Counted from the first letter of the stretch, positions 50,585-60,096 are shown. The stretch: 64,000 nucleotides of DNA from Clostridiales bacterium (GCA_017545245.1 JAFWPB010000026.1:24841-88840), one strand, 5' to 3'. The notes: a model not told the origin generated them from the sequence alone. Numbers and translations are program-made.

Positions 50585-51658
50585 TCACAAAAACTTCATC
50601 TTGTTAAAAGGATAGATGCGCATGATTACCTTGGATTCCAGCTTATCCTTTGAAAAAGGTCCGATGAGGCGGCTATCGTTACTAGCGCCACGGTTATCAC
50701 CCATACAGTAATATTCGTCAGGTCCAAGTGTGATCTCGTTATATCCTTTTGCAATTCCTTCTGCACGGACATATGTCTTCGTGCCTTCCGGCAGATAATC
50801 CGACTCGTCCAGAAGGACTCCATTGATATACACATTTCCATCATCGATCTTGATCGTCTCTCCAGGAAGGCCGATGATCCTCTTGATCAGATTCTCTTCA
50901 TGAGAATAGCCGTCCATACCCTTTGCATCGATCGTCACGACATCTCCACGTTTAAAGTTTCCGGTGTAGACAGTGATCATCTGAACAAATACCGCGTCAC
51001 CGGACTGCAGTGTCGGCTCCATCGAAGAACCATACACATCGTTTCTCTGTACGACGAAAACAACAAGCAGGATTCCGACTAAAAGACCGATCGCGACAAA
51101 ACGCAGAGTGTCAAAAAACATGTACACAGAACTCTTCTCTTTTGCCTGCTCCTCTTCATCCAGTTCTTCATTCTCAGACTTTTTTCTAGACAAGCGGCGC
51201 TTCTTCTTCGAACCCGCAACAACAGCTTCAGAATCTTCATCATCCGTTTCTTCATCTGAATCCTCTTCAGAATCTTCTTCGGACTTTTCATCAGATTTCT
51301 CTTCAGAAACTTCCTCGTCTTCTGCTTCGGTTTCCGATTCTTCCTCAGATGGCTCTTCCGTTTCACTTTCTTCGGACACGTCTTTTTTTTCCGAATCTTC
51401 GGAACTCTCCGTCTCGGAAAGTTCTTCTGAAACTTCTTCCACCGTATCCTCGGCGTCTTCCGGTAATTCTTCGGTCAACTCTTCCTTGACTTCCTTCGAT
51501 GCGCCATCAACCGTCTCTTCGACGGCATCTTCTATTGCTTCTTCTGTATTCTCCACCGCTTCTTCTACATTCTCGGCGTTGGCTTTGGAAATCGCTTTAG
51601 AAACGGACTCCGCTACTTTCTCTTCCACGCTGTTTTTTGCTTGGTTTCTCTTCTTCAT
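50585..51658 (-). CDS. lepB: Signal peptidase I with long acidic N-terminal extension
   Basis: 357 residues from ATG 51658, four bases after GGGAGG. Residues 1-175 are a low-complexity cytoplasmic segment dominated by Glu, Asp and Ser with a basic patch at about 151-160. After the helix FVAIGLLVGILLVVFVV comes the peptidase: GSSMEPTLQSGD with Ser212, HEENLIKRIIGLPGE with Lys259, and MGDNRGASNDSRLIGPF. It cuts signal peptides outside the membrane. Typical Gram-positive SPase I enzymes are about 170-190 residues long, so the extension is unusual. Confidence 0.93.
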   Translation of the reverse strand: MKKRNQAKNSVEEKVAESVSKAISKANAENVEEAVENTEEAIEDAVEETVDGASKEVKEELTEELPEDAEDTVEEVSEELSETESSEDSEKKDVSEESETEEPSEEESETEAEDEEVSEEKSDEKSEEDSEEDSDEETDDEDSEAVVAGSKKKRRLSRKKSENEELDEEEQAKEKSSVYMFFDTLRFVAIGLLVGILLVVFVVQRNDVYGSSMEPTLQSGDAVFVQMITVYTGNFKRGDVVTIDAKGMDGYSHEENLIKRIIGLPGETIKIDDGNVYINGVLLDESDYLPEGTKTYVRAEGIAKGYNEITLGPDEYYCMGDNRGASNDSRLIGPFSKDKLESKVIMRIYPFNKMKFL

Positions 51659-51669
51659 GATTCCTCCCG

Positions 51670-52932
51670 TTATGCGTTCCAATTTCGGATCTCTTCCGCA
51701 AGAGCGCTTAACTCGATTTCTTTCTCCGTACCATCCGCCATAGCCTTGAGTTTGGCTTTACCGGATGCGATCTCATCGCCGCCAAGTACCAGCAGGAACG
51801 GGATACCTGTCTTGCCTGCATACTTCAGCTGGGCACGGAAAGAACGGTTCATCAGGTCGATCTCACAGCCGATTCCCTGCTTTCTCAGTGAGAAAGCGAG
51901 TTTCTGTGCCTCAATCTGTGTTTCCGGTGAAAGGTTCGCGATATAAAGCTGAACTTTCTGATCTTTCTCGATCTCGATGCCCTGTGCTTCCATCTCCAGG
52001 AGGAAACGCTCTGCACCCATAGCAAATCCGATACCCGGTGTCGGCTGACCGCCGATCTCGGAAACCAGACCGTCATAACGTCCGCCGCCACAGATCGTAC
52101 CCTGTGAGCCGACATTTTCCGACTTAAACTCAAATACGGTTCTTGTATAGTAGTCAAGACCTCTTACAATACCGGAATCGATCGTATATGAAATGCCAAG
52201 CGCCTCCAGGTTCTTCTTCAAGCCTTCAAAATGCGCTTTGCAGTCCTCGCAAAGATAGTCGATCAGTCTTGGTGCAGAAGCCGCGATTGCCTGGCACTTC
52301 TCTTCTTTACAGTCGATCATGCGGAGCGGGTTCTTTTCAAAACGGGACTGGCAGTCTTCGCAGAGTTTATCCAGATTCGGGCGGAAATACTCTTTCAGAA
52401 TCTTATTGTATTCCGCACGGCAGGTCGGACATCCGATGCTGTTGATGCAGAGCTTCGTCTTTGAAAGGCCCATACGCTCGAAGAAAGAAACCAGGATACT
52501 GATGATCTCGGCGTCAATTGCCGGTCCTTCTGCACCAAAAGCCTCCACGCCGAACTGGTGGAATTCTCTGTAACGGCCCTTCTGCATCTTCTCATAACGG
52601 AATGCTGTGATGTTATAGAACAATCTGACCGGGCTCGGAAGTGAAGCCATACCGTTTTCCACGAAGCTTCTTACCACACCCGCGGTGCCCTCCGGACGAA
52701 GTGTGATCGAACGGCCACCCTTATCCTCAAATGTATACATTTCCTTCTGTACGACATCGGTCGTATCGCCGACTGAACGCTGGAACAGGTCTGTCTGCTC
52801 AAATGTCGGTATACGGATCTCCTTATAACCATACTGCCCGCATACTTCGGCAAAAGCACTTTCCGCCTTCTGCCATTTATATATTTCCTCAGGAAGAATG
52901 TCTTTCGTTCCCTTCTGACAACTGTATTTCAT
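51670..52932 (-). CDS. hisS: Histidyl-tRNA synthetase
   Basis: 420 residues. Class II motifs: RIPTFEQTDLFQRSVGDTTD (motif 1 region), LRPEGTAGVVRSFVENGM, the motif 2 loop RYEKMQKGRYREFHQFGVE, ARGLDYYTRTVFEF (written here as GIVRGLDYYTRTVFEF), and the C-terminal anticodon domain ending in LIDPMNRS-type ELxxRSFRAQL. An insert with CPTCRAEYNK, CEDCQSRF and CEDCKAHF holds three CxxC pairs and may bind zinc. Charges tRNA-His in the cytoplasm. Between rsmE and lepB. Confidence 0.97.
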   Translation of the reverse strand: MKYSCQKGTKDILPEEIYKWQKAESAFAEVCGQYGYKEIRIPTFEQTDLFQRSVGDTTDVVQKEMYTFEDKGGRSITLRPEGTAGVVRSFVENGMASLPSPVRLFYNITAFRYEKMQKGRYREFHQFGVEAFGAEGPAIDAEIISILVSFFERMGLSKTKLCINSIGCPTCRAEYNKILKEYFRPNLDKLCEDCQSRFEKNPLRMIDCKEEKCQAIAASAPRLIDYLCEDCKAHFEGLKKNLEALGISYTIDSGIVRGLDYYTRTVFEFKSENVGSQGTICGGGRYDGLVSEIGGQPTPGIGFAMGAERFLLEMEAQGIEIEKDQKVQLYIANLSPETQIEAQKLAFSLRKQGIGCEIDLMNRSFRAQLKYAGKTGIPFLLVLGGDEIASGKAKLKAMADGTEKEIELSALAEEIRNWNA

Positions 52933-52975
52933 AACGTAACTCTCTTTCCGTTTTCATTAAACAATTAATTATACA

Positions 52976-53725
52976 CTAATTCAGTTCACTCCGATAGACA
53001 AACATCGCCAAAACCGCAGGGGCTGCCGTCTCTGTTCTTAGTATTCTTTTACCAAGCGTGACAAGTTTTGCACCGCATTCCTGCGCCAGAGAAGCTTCGT
53101 CTTCCGAAAAACCGCCTTCAGGCCCGATAAAGACCGCAATCTTCGGGTTGGATTCAAAATCGAGCGTATCCAGTATCGTGCCCAGCTTTCCTTCTTTTTC
53201 CTCTTCCCAAGGAAAAAGCACCAGGTCATTTTCTTCACATGCTTTTTTCAAGGCGTTCTTCAGATCCACAGGCGCTTCCACAGAAGGAACGATGCCACGT
53301 CCACATTGTCGCGCAGCTTCCAACGCAATCGCCTGCCAACGCTCGATCTTATTCTCTTTTCCATCCGGTTTCATCTTCACGATCGAACGGTTGCAGGAAG
53401 TCGGCACATACCGCGTCACGCCCAGTTCCACGGACTTCTGGATAGAAAGATCCATCCGATCGCCTTTTGCCAGGCCCTGATACACGGTCGCCAGAAATTT
53501 CGGCTCGTTGGTGTTGGGATGTCGGTCTTTGATCGACACCGCCACATGTCCTTTGGCGATGTTTTCAATCACACAGATATGATCCACTCTTTTCTTATCA
53601 CAGAGGATCAGCTCCTCACCGGAACGCATCCGTAAAACATCAGAAAGATATCTGGCATCGTTTCCCTCGATTTCCCAGATAGAAGTCGTTTCTTCGATCG
53701 TTGTATCTATAAAGAGCCTTGTCAT
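52976..53725 (-). CDS. rsmE: 16S rRNA (uracil-1498-N3)-methyltransferase RsmE
   Basis: 249 residues from ATG 53725, the length and start (MTRLFID) usual for the family; a longer frame with other Met codons exists upstream and the ribosome-binding site does not decide. FLATVYQGLAKGDRMDLSIQKSVELGV, IALEAARQCGRG, AVFIGPEGGFSEDEA and ILRTETAAPAVLAMF are SPOUT-knot motifs. It methylates U1498 of 16S rRNA with SAM. First gene of the rsmE-hisS-lepB-lepA string. Confidence 0.95.
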   Translation of the reverse strand: MTRLFIDTTIEETTSIWEIEGNDARYLSDVLRMRSGEELILCDKKRVDHICVIENIAKGHVAVSIKDRHPNTNEPKFLATVYQGLAKGDRMDLSIQKSVELGVTRYVPTSCNRSIVKMKPDGKENKIERWQAIALEAARQCGRGIVPSVEAPVDLKNALKKACEENDLVLFPWEEEKEGKLGTILDTLDFESNPKIAVFIGPEGGFSEDEASLAQECGAKLVTLGKRILRTETAAPAVLAMFVYRSELN

Positions 53726-53817
53726 GATCCTTCTCATTTCCATTTCTTTCAAGCTATGTCTATCGTAAATCAAACGCCATTGTTTTTCAATGTTTCTGCT
53801 GGTATAACGGCGTCATA

Positions 53818-53850
53818 CGAAAAAGGAGCCGCCCATCACGAGCGGCTCCT
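53818..53850 (-). terminator. Terminator after the AIM24-family gene
   Basis: AGGAGCCGC / GCGGCTCCT stem with a 9-base loop; the minus strand continues TTTTTCG. Confidence 0.82.
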
Positions 53851-53873
53851 CTTCTCTTACATTCAATATAGGA

Positions 53874-54548
53874 TCAGCGGCCCGGAAGACGCGCACCGAT
53901 AATACCTGCCACTGCACTGAGAGGCATGGTCTGGATCCACACACGGCCGGGGCCGGTAACTTTCGTGTTGAAAAGGCCTTCACCACCGAGGAAGATGTTC
54001 TTCATACCATGTACCATCTCGATATCCATCTGGACCGTCTCCTCCATCATGGCAAGATAACCGGTATCCAGGAGCATCGTCTGACCCGCCTCAAGCTGAT
54101 ACTCAACGAGCGAACCATCGATTTCTACGAATGCCATACCGGAACCGGAAAGCTTCTGCATGATGAAACCTTCACCGCCGAAGAAGCCGGCACCGAGTTT
54201 TTTCTTAAAATGCACCGAGAGTTCTACGCCAGGTTCTGCCGCGAGAAAAGCACTCTTCTGGCAGATGATATTCTGTCCCGGCTGGATGTTCAGCGCACGG
54301 ATCTCGCCCGGGAAACTGGATGCGAAAGCAATCAATCCTGCTCCGCCTTCTGCCGTGTACTTGTTCTGGAACATCGATTCTCCGGAGAACATACGGCCAA
54401 GTGCTTTTCCAACACCACCAGCCTGCGTCTCCATTCTCATATTCGATGTCATCCAGCTCATTGCGCCACGCTCTGTGATCATGGACTCACCAGGCTGCAA
54501 AGTGCATACTACTACCGGTAACTGATCGCCTTTAATTTCGTATTGCAT
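53874..54548 (-). CDS. AIM24/TIGR00266-family protein
   Basis: 224 residues. LQPGESMITERGAMSWMTSN, GGVGKALGRMFSGESMFQNKY and GGEGLFNTKVTGPGRVWIQT are the repeated GGEG-type turns of the AIM24 fold, a stacked beta structure found across bacteria. The human relative is mitochondrial, the bacterial function is not known. No signal peptide. Transcribed alone. Confidence 0.88.
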   Translation of the reverse strand: MQYEIKGDQLPVVVCTLQPGESMITERGAMSWMTSNMRMETQAGGVGKALGRMFSGESMFQNKYTAEGGAGLIAFASSFPGEIRALNIQPGQNIICQKSAFLAAEPGVELSVHFKKKLGAGFFGGEGFIMQKLSGSGMAFVEIDGSLVEYQLEAGQTMLLDTGYLAMMEETVQMDIEMVHGMKNIFLGGEGLFNTKVTGPGRVWIQTMPLSAVAGIIGARLPGR

Positions 54549-54686
54549 AGATTTTCCTCCTCATGATTCATTTCTTCTGATATATTCATTTTATCAAAAG
54601 GCGGCAGAATCGGATAGCCAATTCCACCGCCTCATGTTGATTATCTGTCTGACCTTTTCTCTCGAAAAGGACCCGCGCCCGCGAGT

Positions 54687-56171
54687 TTATTTTGTTTTTG
54701 CCGATACAAGCGAACTGTATCCGCTGTAGACTCTATGTATTTCTCCTGCCGCGTCATAATAATAGTAATATGCCCGTACTCGGTAATAATACGTCTTCTG
54801 GGATTTCAGACTCGTACTGGTCTTTGTCGTTCCGGTATAGATTCCAAGAAGTGCACCCGGAGTATTATTCGGAGAATCCAGCCGCCATACTTCATAGAGG
54901 ATATTGGTTCCGGTGATCTTATTCCAGCTCAGGCTGATCGAATCACTTGTCGTAGCGGTCACTTTCACACCTGTTGGCGCACTGATCTTCGGTGTTGCGC
55001 TCACGATCGTACTATAGCCGGAGTATACGTTCGTACCATTGCTCAGTTTCTTATAGCTGCGCAGCTTATAGTAATATGTCTTGCCCGGTACCAGTGACTT
55101 CGAAACCGACTTTGCGTCGGATGCATAATAGGTTCCAAGCAATACGTACTCGCTCTGCTGGGCATTTGCCTTATGTGTTCTCCATACCTGGACAAAATCC
55201 GTATTCGGTGCCGGTGTCCAGCTGATGTTCACTGTCGATGGCGAAGACGCCGTTGCTTTTACATTACTCGGAGCAGACACCTTGACCGTTGGTGTTGCCG
55301 TAACTTTTTTTGTCGGAGTTGGCGTTCCCGACTTTTTGGTAGGTGTAGCTGTTGCCTTCTTTGTCGGAGCCGCTGTCACTGCTTTAGTTGGCGCAACAGT
55401 CGCTTTCTTGGTTGGCGCCACGGTTGCCTTCTTCGTAGGTGTGACCGTTGTTTTTGGGGTCGGAGTTACTGTCGATTTCTTTGTAGGCGTAGGTGTAGGC
55501 GTATCCGTAGCCTTTTTCGTCGGGGCAACCGTTGCCTTCTTTGTCGGTGAAGTTGTAGGTCCGGCCGCAACAATGATCACGTTTCCGCTAAATGCATCGG
55601 ATGCATAAGAAGTCGTGGAATACACATAGAAATTTGGTCTGTTCCAGGACGAATAGAAAGCCTGCGAGCCGATCGTCTGTACCGATTGTGGAATATGCAC
55701 TTCCTGAAGCAAAGAGCACTTTGAAAATGCTTCGGACCCGATTTTCTTCAATGTATTCGGGAAATGTAAAGTAACAACATTATTGTTCCCGACAAAAGCA
55801 TTGCTCTGTATTTCTACTATGCCTTCTTCAATCGTAATAGATTTAAAACAAGAGAGACTTCTGTATGCATACTCACCTACAGAAGTGATCTTGTGTCCAT
55901 CAACAGTATTCGGAACAACCAGATCAAATTCATTTCCTGTGGGGAAACGAATCATCGCGTCGAAATATTTGATTTCATATGTACCATCTGCAAGACCTTT
56001 TAATGTGTACTCTCCATTAGGACTGTAGTAGATCTCGCCTTCGGATTCTGCTACCACTTCGTCTTCAGTATCAGCAACAACGACCCGGTCATTCAGCGTA
56101 TATACTGAAGAAAACAGAATGGCAGCCACTGCCAGCACGCTTGTTACGCGTTTCCATCTCTTTCCAACCAT
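54687..56171 (-). CDS. Secreted LRR (BspA-type) and fibronectin III protein
   Basis: 494 residues. After a signal peptide (VTSVLAVAAILFSSVYT) come four or so BspA-type leucine-rich repeats (VGEYAYRSLSCFKSITIEEG, IQSNAFVGNNNVVTLHFPNT, IGSEAFSKCSLLQEVHIPQS), a linker of about 110 residues made of TPTKKA-like repeats, and two fibronectin III domains (about 315-405 and 410-494) with TWT-like NISWTPAPNTDFVQVWR and SLSWNKITGTNILYEVWR. No LPxTG or obvious anchor. Probably surface-bound through the linker and binds carbohydrate or host protein. Confidence 0.85.
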   Translation of the reverse strand: MVGKRWKRVTSVLAVAAILFSSVYTLNDRVVVADTEDEVVAESEGEIYYSPNGEYTLKGLADGTYEIKYFDAMIRFPTGNEFDLVVPNTVDGHKITSVGEYAYRSLSCFKSITIEEGIVEIQSNAFVGNNNVVTLHFPNTLKKIGSEAFSKCSLLQEVHIPQSVQTIGSQAFYSSWNRPNFYVYSTTSYASDAFSGNVIIVAAGPTTSPTKKATVAPTKKATDTPTPTPTKKSTVTPTPKTTVTPTKKATVAPTKKATVAPTKAVTAAPTKKATATPTKKSGTPTPTKKVTATPTVKVSAPSNVKATASSPSTVNISWTPAPNTDFVQVWRTHKANAQQSEYVLLGTYYASDAKSVSKSLVPGKTYYYKLRSYKKLSNGTNVYSGYSTIVSATPKISAPTGVKVTATTSDSISLSWNKITGTNILYEVWRLDSPNNTPGALLGIYTGTTKTSTSLKSQKTYYYRVRAYYYYYDAAGEIHRVYSGYSSLVSAKTK

Positions 56172-56241
56172 AATTATTCTCCTTCGCCTTATATGCCACG
56201 ATTATACAATACTTCTGGCTAGAAAAGAATCCCTGAAGCAA

Positions 56242-56286
56242 AAGGGGCGCCTCTAAGTCCGAAGACTTAGGAGGCGCCCCTTTTTA
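56242..56286. terminator. Strong bidirectional terminator
   Basis: GGGGCGCCTCTAAGTC (56244-56259) pairs with GACTTAGGAGGCGCCCC (56264-56280, one bulged base) around a CGAA loop; AAAA and TTTTT flank it. Confidence 0.9.
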
Positions 56287-56306
56287 AGCATCATAGGATA
56301 AATGAA

Positions 56307-57830
56307 TTACACGTTGGCGAGTCTCTTGAAGTTCTCAGCCATCGGAGCGTACAGGTCCTTGTAGATCTGGTAGAACGGCTCATACTGTGCATGTACGTCA
56401 GCTCTTGCATCCATGGAGGAAGCGGAGAATATCGTCGCACCGCAAGCTTCCTGGATCGTCGGATATACGCCTGCTGCTACGGAAGCCAGAAGCGCTGCAC
56501 CGAGTGCACCACCTTGGTCAGATGCGCAAGTATTTACTGTGCAGTCAAATACGTCTGCGAGCATCTGTCTCCAGAACTTACTCTTGGAACCACCACCGCA
56601 AGCATACATGGAATCGATCTTAACACCGAGGTTATTGAAGATATCGATGGAATCACGAAGAGCATAAACAACACCCTCCATAACCGCACGGAGCATATCT
56701 TTTCTCTGATGCATAGCAGAAAGGCCGAAGAATACACCACGGGCGTTCGGATCCAGATGAGGAGTACGCTCACCCATGAGATATGGCAGATAAAGGAGAC
56801 GGTTTGCTCCGATCGGTACTTCTGCAGCAATTTCGTCAAGAAGCTGATATACATCGATACCACGCTTGTCCGCTTCGATTACTTCTGCATCACAGCAGGT
56901 ATTCTTGAACCACTTAAGAGAGAGGCAAGCAGCCTGATGTACGCCCATAACATGCCAGCAGCCCGGAACAGCACTGCAGAAAGTATGTACACGGCCCTTC
57001 GGGTCAACCTGCATATCGTCTGTATGTGCGAAAACTACGCCGGAAGTACCGAGAGTTGCAAAAGCGGTACCTTCCTTCACTACGCCGCATCCGATTGCCG
57101 CTGCAGCGTTGTCACCGGCACCGGCAGCTACCGGGATACCAGCCGGAAGTCCTGTCTCAGCAGCGATCTCTTCTGTTACACGACCGCTGATCTCTACAGA
57201 CTCGTAAACCTTTGCGAGCCACTCCTTCTTGATGTCGAGGAGCTGGAGCACTTCGTCAGACCAGTTACGGTTCTTGATGTCGAGGAGCTGCATACCGGAA
57301 GCATCCGAAACGTCAGTTGCAAACTCACCGGTCAGCTTAAAACGTACATAGTCCTTCGGGAGAAGGATATGTGCGCACTGTGCATAGATCTCCGGCTCGT
57401 TGTTTCTGACCCAAAGGATCTTACTTGCCGTAAAACCAGTCAGTGCCGGGCTGGCTGTGATCGCCATCAACTTATCAAGACCAACCTTCTCTGTGATCTC
57501 TTCACACTCTTTCGCCGTTCTCTGGTCACACCAGATGATCGACTTTCTCAAAACCTTGCAGTCCTTGTCAAGCATGACAAGACCATGCATCTGACCGGAA
57601 AGACCGATACCAGCGATATCGTCCTTATTTACGCCGCTTTCCGCAACAACTGTCTTCAGGCCTTCCTTGGCTGCATTCCACCAATCGTCCGGCTCCTGCT
57701 CCGCATAACCGTTCTGCGGCTGATAAAGCGGATACTCCACTGTATGGGCAGAAACCAGTTTTCCGTCCTGGGAGAACAGTGCGGTCTTTGTACCGGATGT
57801 TCCGATGTCGATACCGATAAGATATTTCAT
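56307..57830 (-). CDS. xylB: Xylulokinase
   Basis: 507 residues. MKYLIGIDIGTSGTKTALFS and DDIAGIGLSGQMHGLVMLDKD, WCDQRTAKECEEI, IPVAAGAGDNAAAAIGCGVV, and MYACGGGSKSKFWRQMLADV are the FGGY kinase blocks; the MHGLV/WCDQRT pair points to xylulose. It phosphorylates D-xylulose with ATP before entry into the pentose phosphate pathway. AAGGAG lies eight bases before the ATG. Last gene in the minus-strand pentose module after the GH3 gene. Confidence 0.95.
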   Translation of the reverse strand: MKYLIGIDIGTSGTKTALFSQDGKLVSAHTVEYPLYQPQNGYAEQEPDDWWNAAKEGLKTVVAESGVNKDDIAGIGLSGQMHGLVMLDKDCKVLRKSIIWCDQRTAKECEEITEKVGLDKLMAITASPALTGFTASKILWVRNNEPEIYAQCAHILLPKDYVRFKLTGEFATDVSDASGMQLLDIKNRNWSDEVLQLLDIKKEWLAKVYESVEISGRVTEEIAAETGLPAGIPVAAGAGDNAAAAIGCGVVKEGTAFATLGTSGVVFAHTDDMQVDPKGRVHTFCSAVPGCWHVMGVHQAACLSLKWFKNTCCDAEVIEADKRGIDVYQLLDEIAAEVPIGANRLLYLPYLMGERTPHLDPNARGVFFGLSAMHQRKDMLRAVMEGVVYALRDSIDIFNNLGVKIDSMYACGGGSKSKFWRQMLADVFDCTVNTCASDQGGALGAALLASVAAGVYPTIQEACGATIFSASSMDARADVHAQYEPFYQIYKDLYAPMAENFKRLANV

Positions 57831-57912
57831 AGTTAATTCTCCTTGTTATGTTTATTTTTCCGGGCTTTTCCGCCCTGATGAACTAAGTTTAAATACGCGT
57901 CACACGCAATCT

Positions 57913-60009
57913 TTATTTTACTACGGAAACGCGGATGCAGGAAGCACCTGAGAGCTTTTCGCTGAGCGGATCCGGCTGGCTTGTACCTGCAAACAGATCG
58001 AAAGTATTGCCGTCCGTAATCACATTTCCTTCTTCGTCTACTACTTCAAAAGAACTAGCATCGAGCGTGAAGTCGATCTTTTCTTCGCTTCCGGCGGCAA
58101 GAGCAACACGGGCAAATCCACAGAGTTTCGGATATGGGGTCGCATACTGTGAAGATGTATTTCGGATATAGATCTGAACAACATCTTCTGTATCCACATC
58201 GCCCTGGTTCTGTACTGTGACAGTCACTTTTCCGGAAGCATTATCGTAGACCGCATCGGTGACGACGACATTGGAATAAGTCAGACCGAAACCGAACGGA
58301 TAAAGGATATTCTCTCTCGTATAACGGTAGGTTCTTCCCTGCATGGAATAGTCGTCAAAGGCCGGGATCTTGTCGATCGTCTCATAGAATGTGACCGGAA
58401 GCTTACCAGATGGGGAGATCTTACCAAAGAGGATCTCCGCCAGAGCCTCGCCACCGAGTTCACCCGGATACCAGGACTGGATCAGAGCCTGTGCCTTATC
58501 ACAAAGCGGATTGATCGAGCTACCAGCAGAAAGAACAACGATAGTCGGCTTTCCTACTGCCAATACTTTCTCGATCAGGATGCGCTGTCCTTCCGGAAGG
58601 AGAAGATCTCTCTTATCGCCGGAATCAAAAGCGTTACCTGTATCACCCTGCTCGCCCTCCAGTGTCGCATCCAGGCCTACGCAGAGTACGATCACATCGG
58701 CCATTTCTGCCAGGATCTCTGCTTCTGCAAGTCCATCACCGGCCATTGCAAGAGGCTGGATCCGGTCATTGCTCAGTGATGCACCTTCCGCGTAAAGAAC
58801 ACGGATATCGTCGCCGGCTTCTTTGCGGATGCCCTCCAGGAAAGTAACCGGTGCCACGGAAGTACCATAGTAATTTCCGCGGAGCGCATCGATGCTGTCG
58901 CTGTTCGGTCCGATCACGGCGATCGTCTTAATCTCCTCTTTCTTGAGTGGCAGGATCTTGTCATTTTTAAGAAGTACCATGGATTTCTCAGCACATTCTT
59001 TCGAAACTTTTCTATGCTCATCGCAAGCAACGATATCGTAAGGAATATCGTCGAATGGAGTATGCTCCTCGAAAAGGCCCAGGCGCATACGTGTACGCAT
59101 CAGACGTACGACTGCATTACGGATCGTTTCTTTCGAAACCAGACCCTCCTGCTCTGCAGCCATCATGTGAATGTAGGTGTTACCGCAGTTCAGGTCGCAG
59201 CCTGCATTGATTGCCATCGCTGCAGACTCAGTCGGTGTTTTGGTAACGTGATGGGATTCATGGAAATCACGGATCGCCCAGCAGTCGGATACGAAATAAC
59301 CGTCAAAACCCCACTCCTTCAGCTTGCCCATCAAGAACTTGCTTGCGCAGGTCGGTTCGCCGTTCAAGCGTGTGTATGCACCCATGACGCCTTCGACCTT
59401 GGCTTCTTTGATCAATGCTTCAAAAGCCGGGAGATATGTTTCTGCCAGATCTTTCTTCGATGCGATCGTGTTGAATTCATGACGGAGTGCTTCCGGACCA
59501 CTATGTGCAGCAAAATGCTTCGCACACCCGGCTGCCAGCATGAACTTATCGTCGCCCTGCAGTCCTTTTACAAAGGAAACGCCGAGACGGGATGTCAGAT
59601 AAGGATCTTCACCATAGGTCTCATGGCCTCTGCCCCAACGCGGGTCACGGAAGATATTGATGTTCGGGCTCCACAACGTGAGTCCTTTGTAAATATCACG
59701 ATCACCCTTCTTCGCAGAAGCATTGTACTTCGCACGTGCTTCGGTCGCGATGATCTTGGCTACCTTACCGAGAAGCTTGTCATCGAACATCGCCGCCAGA
59801 CCGATCGCCTGTGGAAACATGGTCGCGGTTCCGGAACGGGCCACGCCGTGGAGACCTTCATTCCACCAGTTATACGCCGGCACGCCCAGACGGTCGATCG
59901 CCGGTGCGCCATAGCTTAACTGAGGGACCTGTTCTTCAAATGTCATCTTGTCTGCGAGATCTTCCGCACGTTCTTGGAACGAAAGGTTCGTGTCGAGATA
60001 TTTTTCCAT
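57913..60009 (-). CDS. GH3 beta-glycosidase (probable beta-xylosidase)
   Basis: 698 residues, two-domain GH3 form. N-terminal TIM barrel with YNWWNEGLHGVARSG, FRDPRWGRGHETYGEDPYL and AAGCAKHFAAHSGPE; the nucleophile Asp is in GYFVSDCWAIRDF, and SDC rather than SDW is usual in GH3 beta-xylosidases. The C-terminal (alpha/beta)6 domain (KNDKILPLKKEEIKTIAVIGPNSDSI) and a final Fn3-like domain (YPFGFGLTYSNV) complete it. No signal peptide, so it acts on imported oligosaccharides. Followed by xylB. Confidence 0.92.
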   Translation of the reverse strand: MEKYLDTNLSFQERAEDLADKMTFEEQVPQLSYGAPAIDRLGVPAYNWWNEGLHGVARSGTATMFPQAIGLAAMFDDKLLGKVAKIIATEARAKYNASAKKGDRDIYKGLTLWSPNINIFRDPRWGRGHETYGEDPYLTSRLGVSFVKGLQGDDKFMLAAGCAKHFAAHSGPEALRHEFNTIASKKDLAETYLPAFEALIKEAKVEGVMGAYTRLNGEPTCASKFLMGKLKEWGFDGYFVSDCWAIRDFHESHHVTKTPTESAAMAINAGCDLNCGNTYIHMMAAEQEGLVSKETIRNAVVRLMRTRMRLGLFEEHTPFDDIPYDIVACDEHRKVSKECAEKSMVLLKNDKILPLKKEEIKTIAVIGPNSDSIDALRGNYYGTSVAPVTFLEGIRKEAGDDIRVLYAEGASLSNDRIQPLAMAGDGLAEAEILAEMADVIVLCVGLDATLEGEQGDTGNAFDSGDKRDLLLPEGQRILIEKVLAVGKPTIVVLSAGSSINPLCDKAQALIQSWYPGELGGEALAEILFGKISPSGKLPVTFYETIDKIPAFDDYSMQGRTYRYTRENILYPFGFGLTYSNVVVTDAVYDNASGKVTVTVQNQGDVDTEDVVQIYIRNTSSQYATPYPKLCGFARVALAAGSEEKIDFTLDASSFEVVDEEGNVITDGNTFDLFAGTSQPDPLSEKLSGASCIRVSVVK

Positions 60010-60069
60010 GTCTGCACCTCTTTCTCAGGTCATTTTAAGGTCCTGCTTTTTTCAGGATCCTGTTTATAC

Positions 60070-60089
60070 TTTGCGTTATTATTCGCAAA
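60070..60089 (-). promoter_or_regulatory. LacI-type operator before the GH3 gene
   Basis: TTTGCG (60070-60075) and CGCAAA (60084-60089) form a 6-bp inverted repeat with an 8-bp centre. It lies just upstream of a minus-strand TATAAA and within the probable promoter. The adjacent LacI-family protein is the obvious binder. Confidence 0.65.
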
Positions 60090-60096
60090 ATGAGTT

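Noticed and set aside
51108..51743. Ser-rich plus-strand frame of 211 residues opposite lepB
   Set aside because: It is the antisense of the Glu/Asp-rich tail of signal peptidase; the reverse of GAA codons reads as Ser/Phe runs.
55270..55560. Repeat tract that could be read as an antisense gene or array
   Set aside because: It is the coding sequence of the TPTKKA linker; the plus-strand frames over it (55225-55608) are low-complexity shadows.
56391..57836. Plus-strand frame of about 480 residues opposite xylulokinase
   Set aside because: Shadow of xylB; composition is unlike the real proteins around it.
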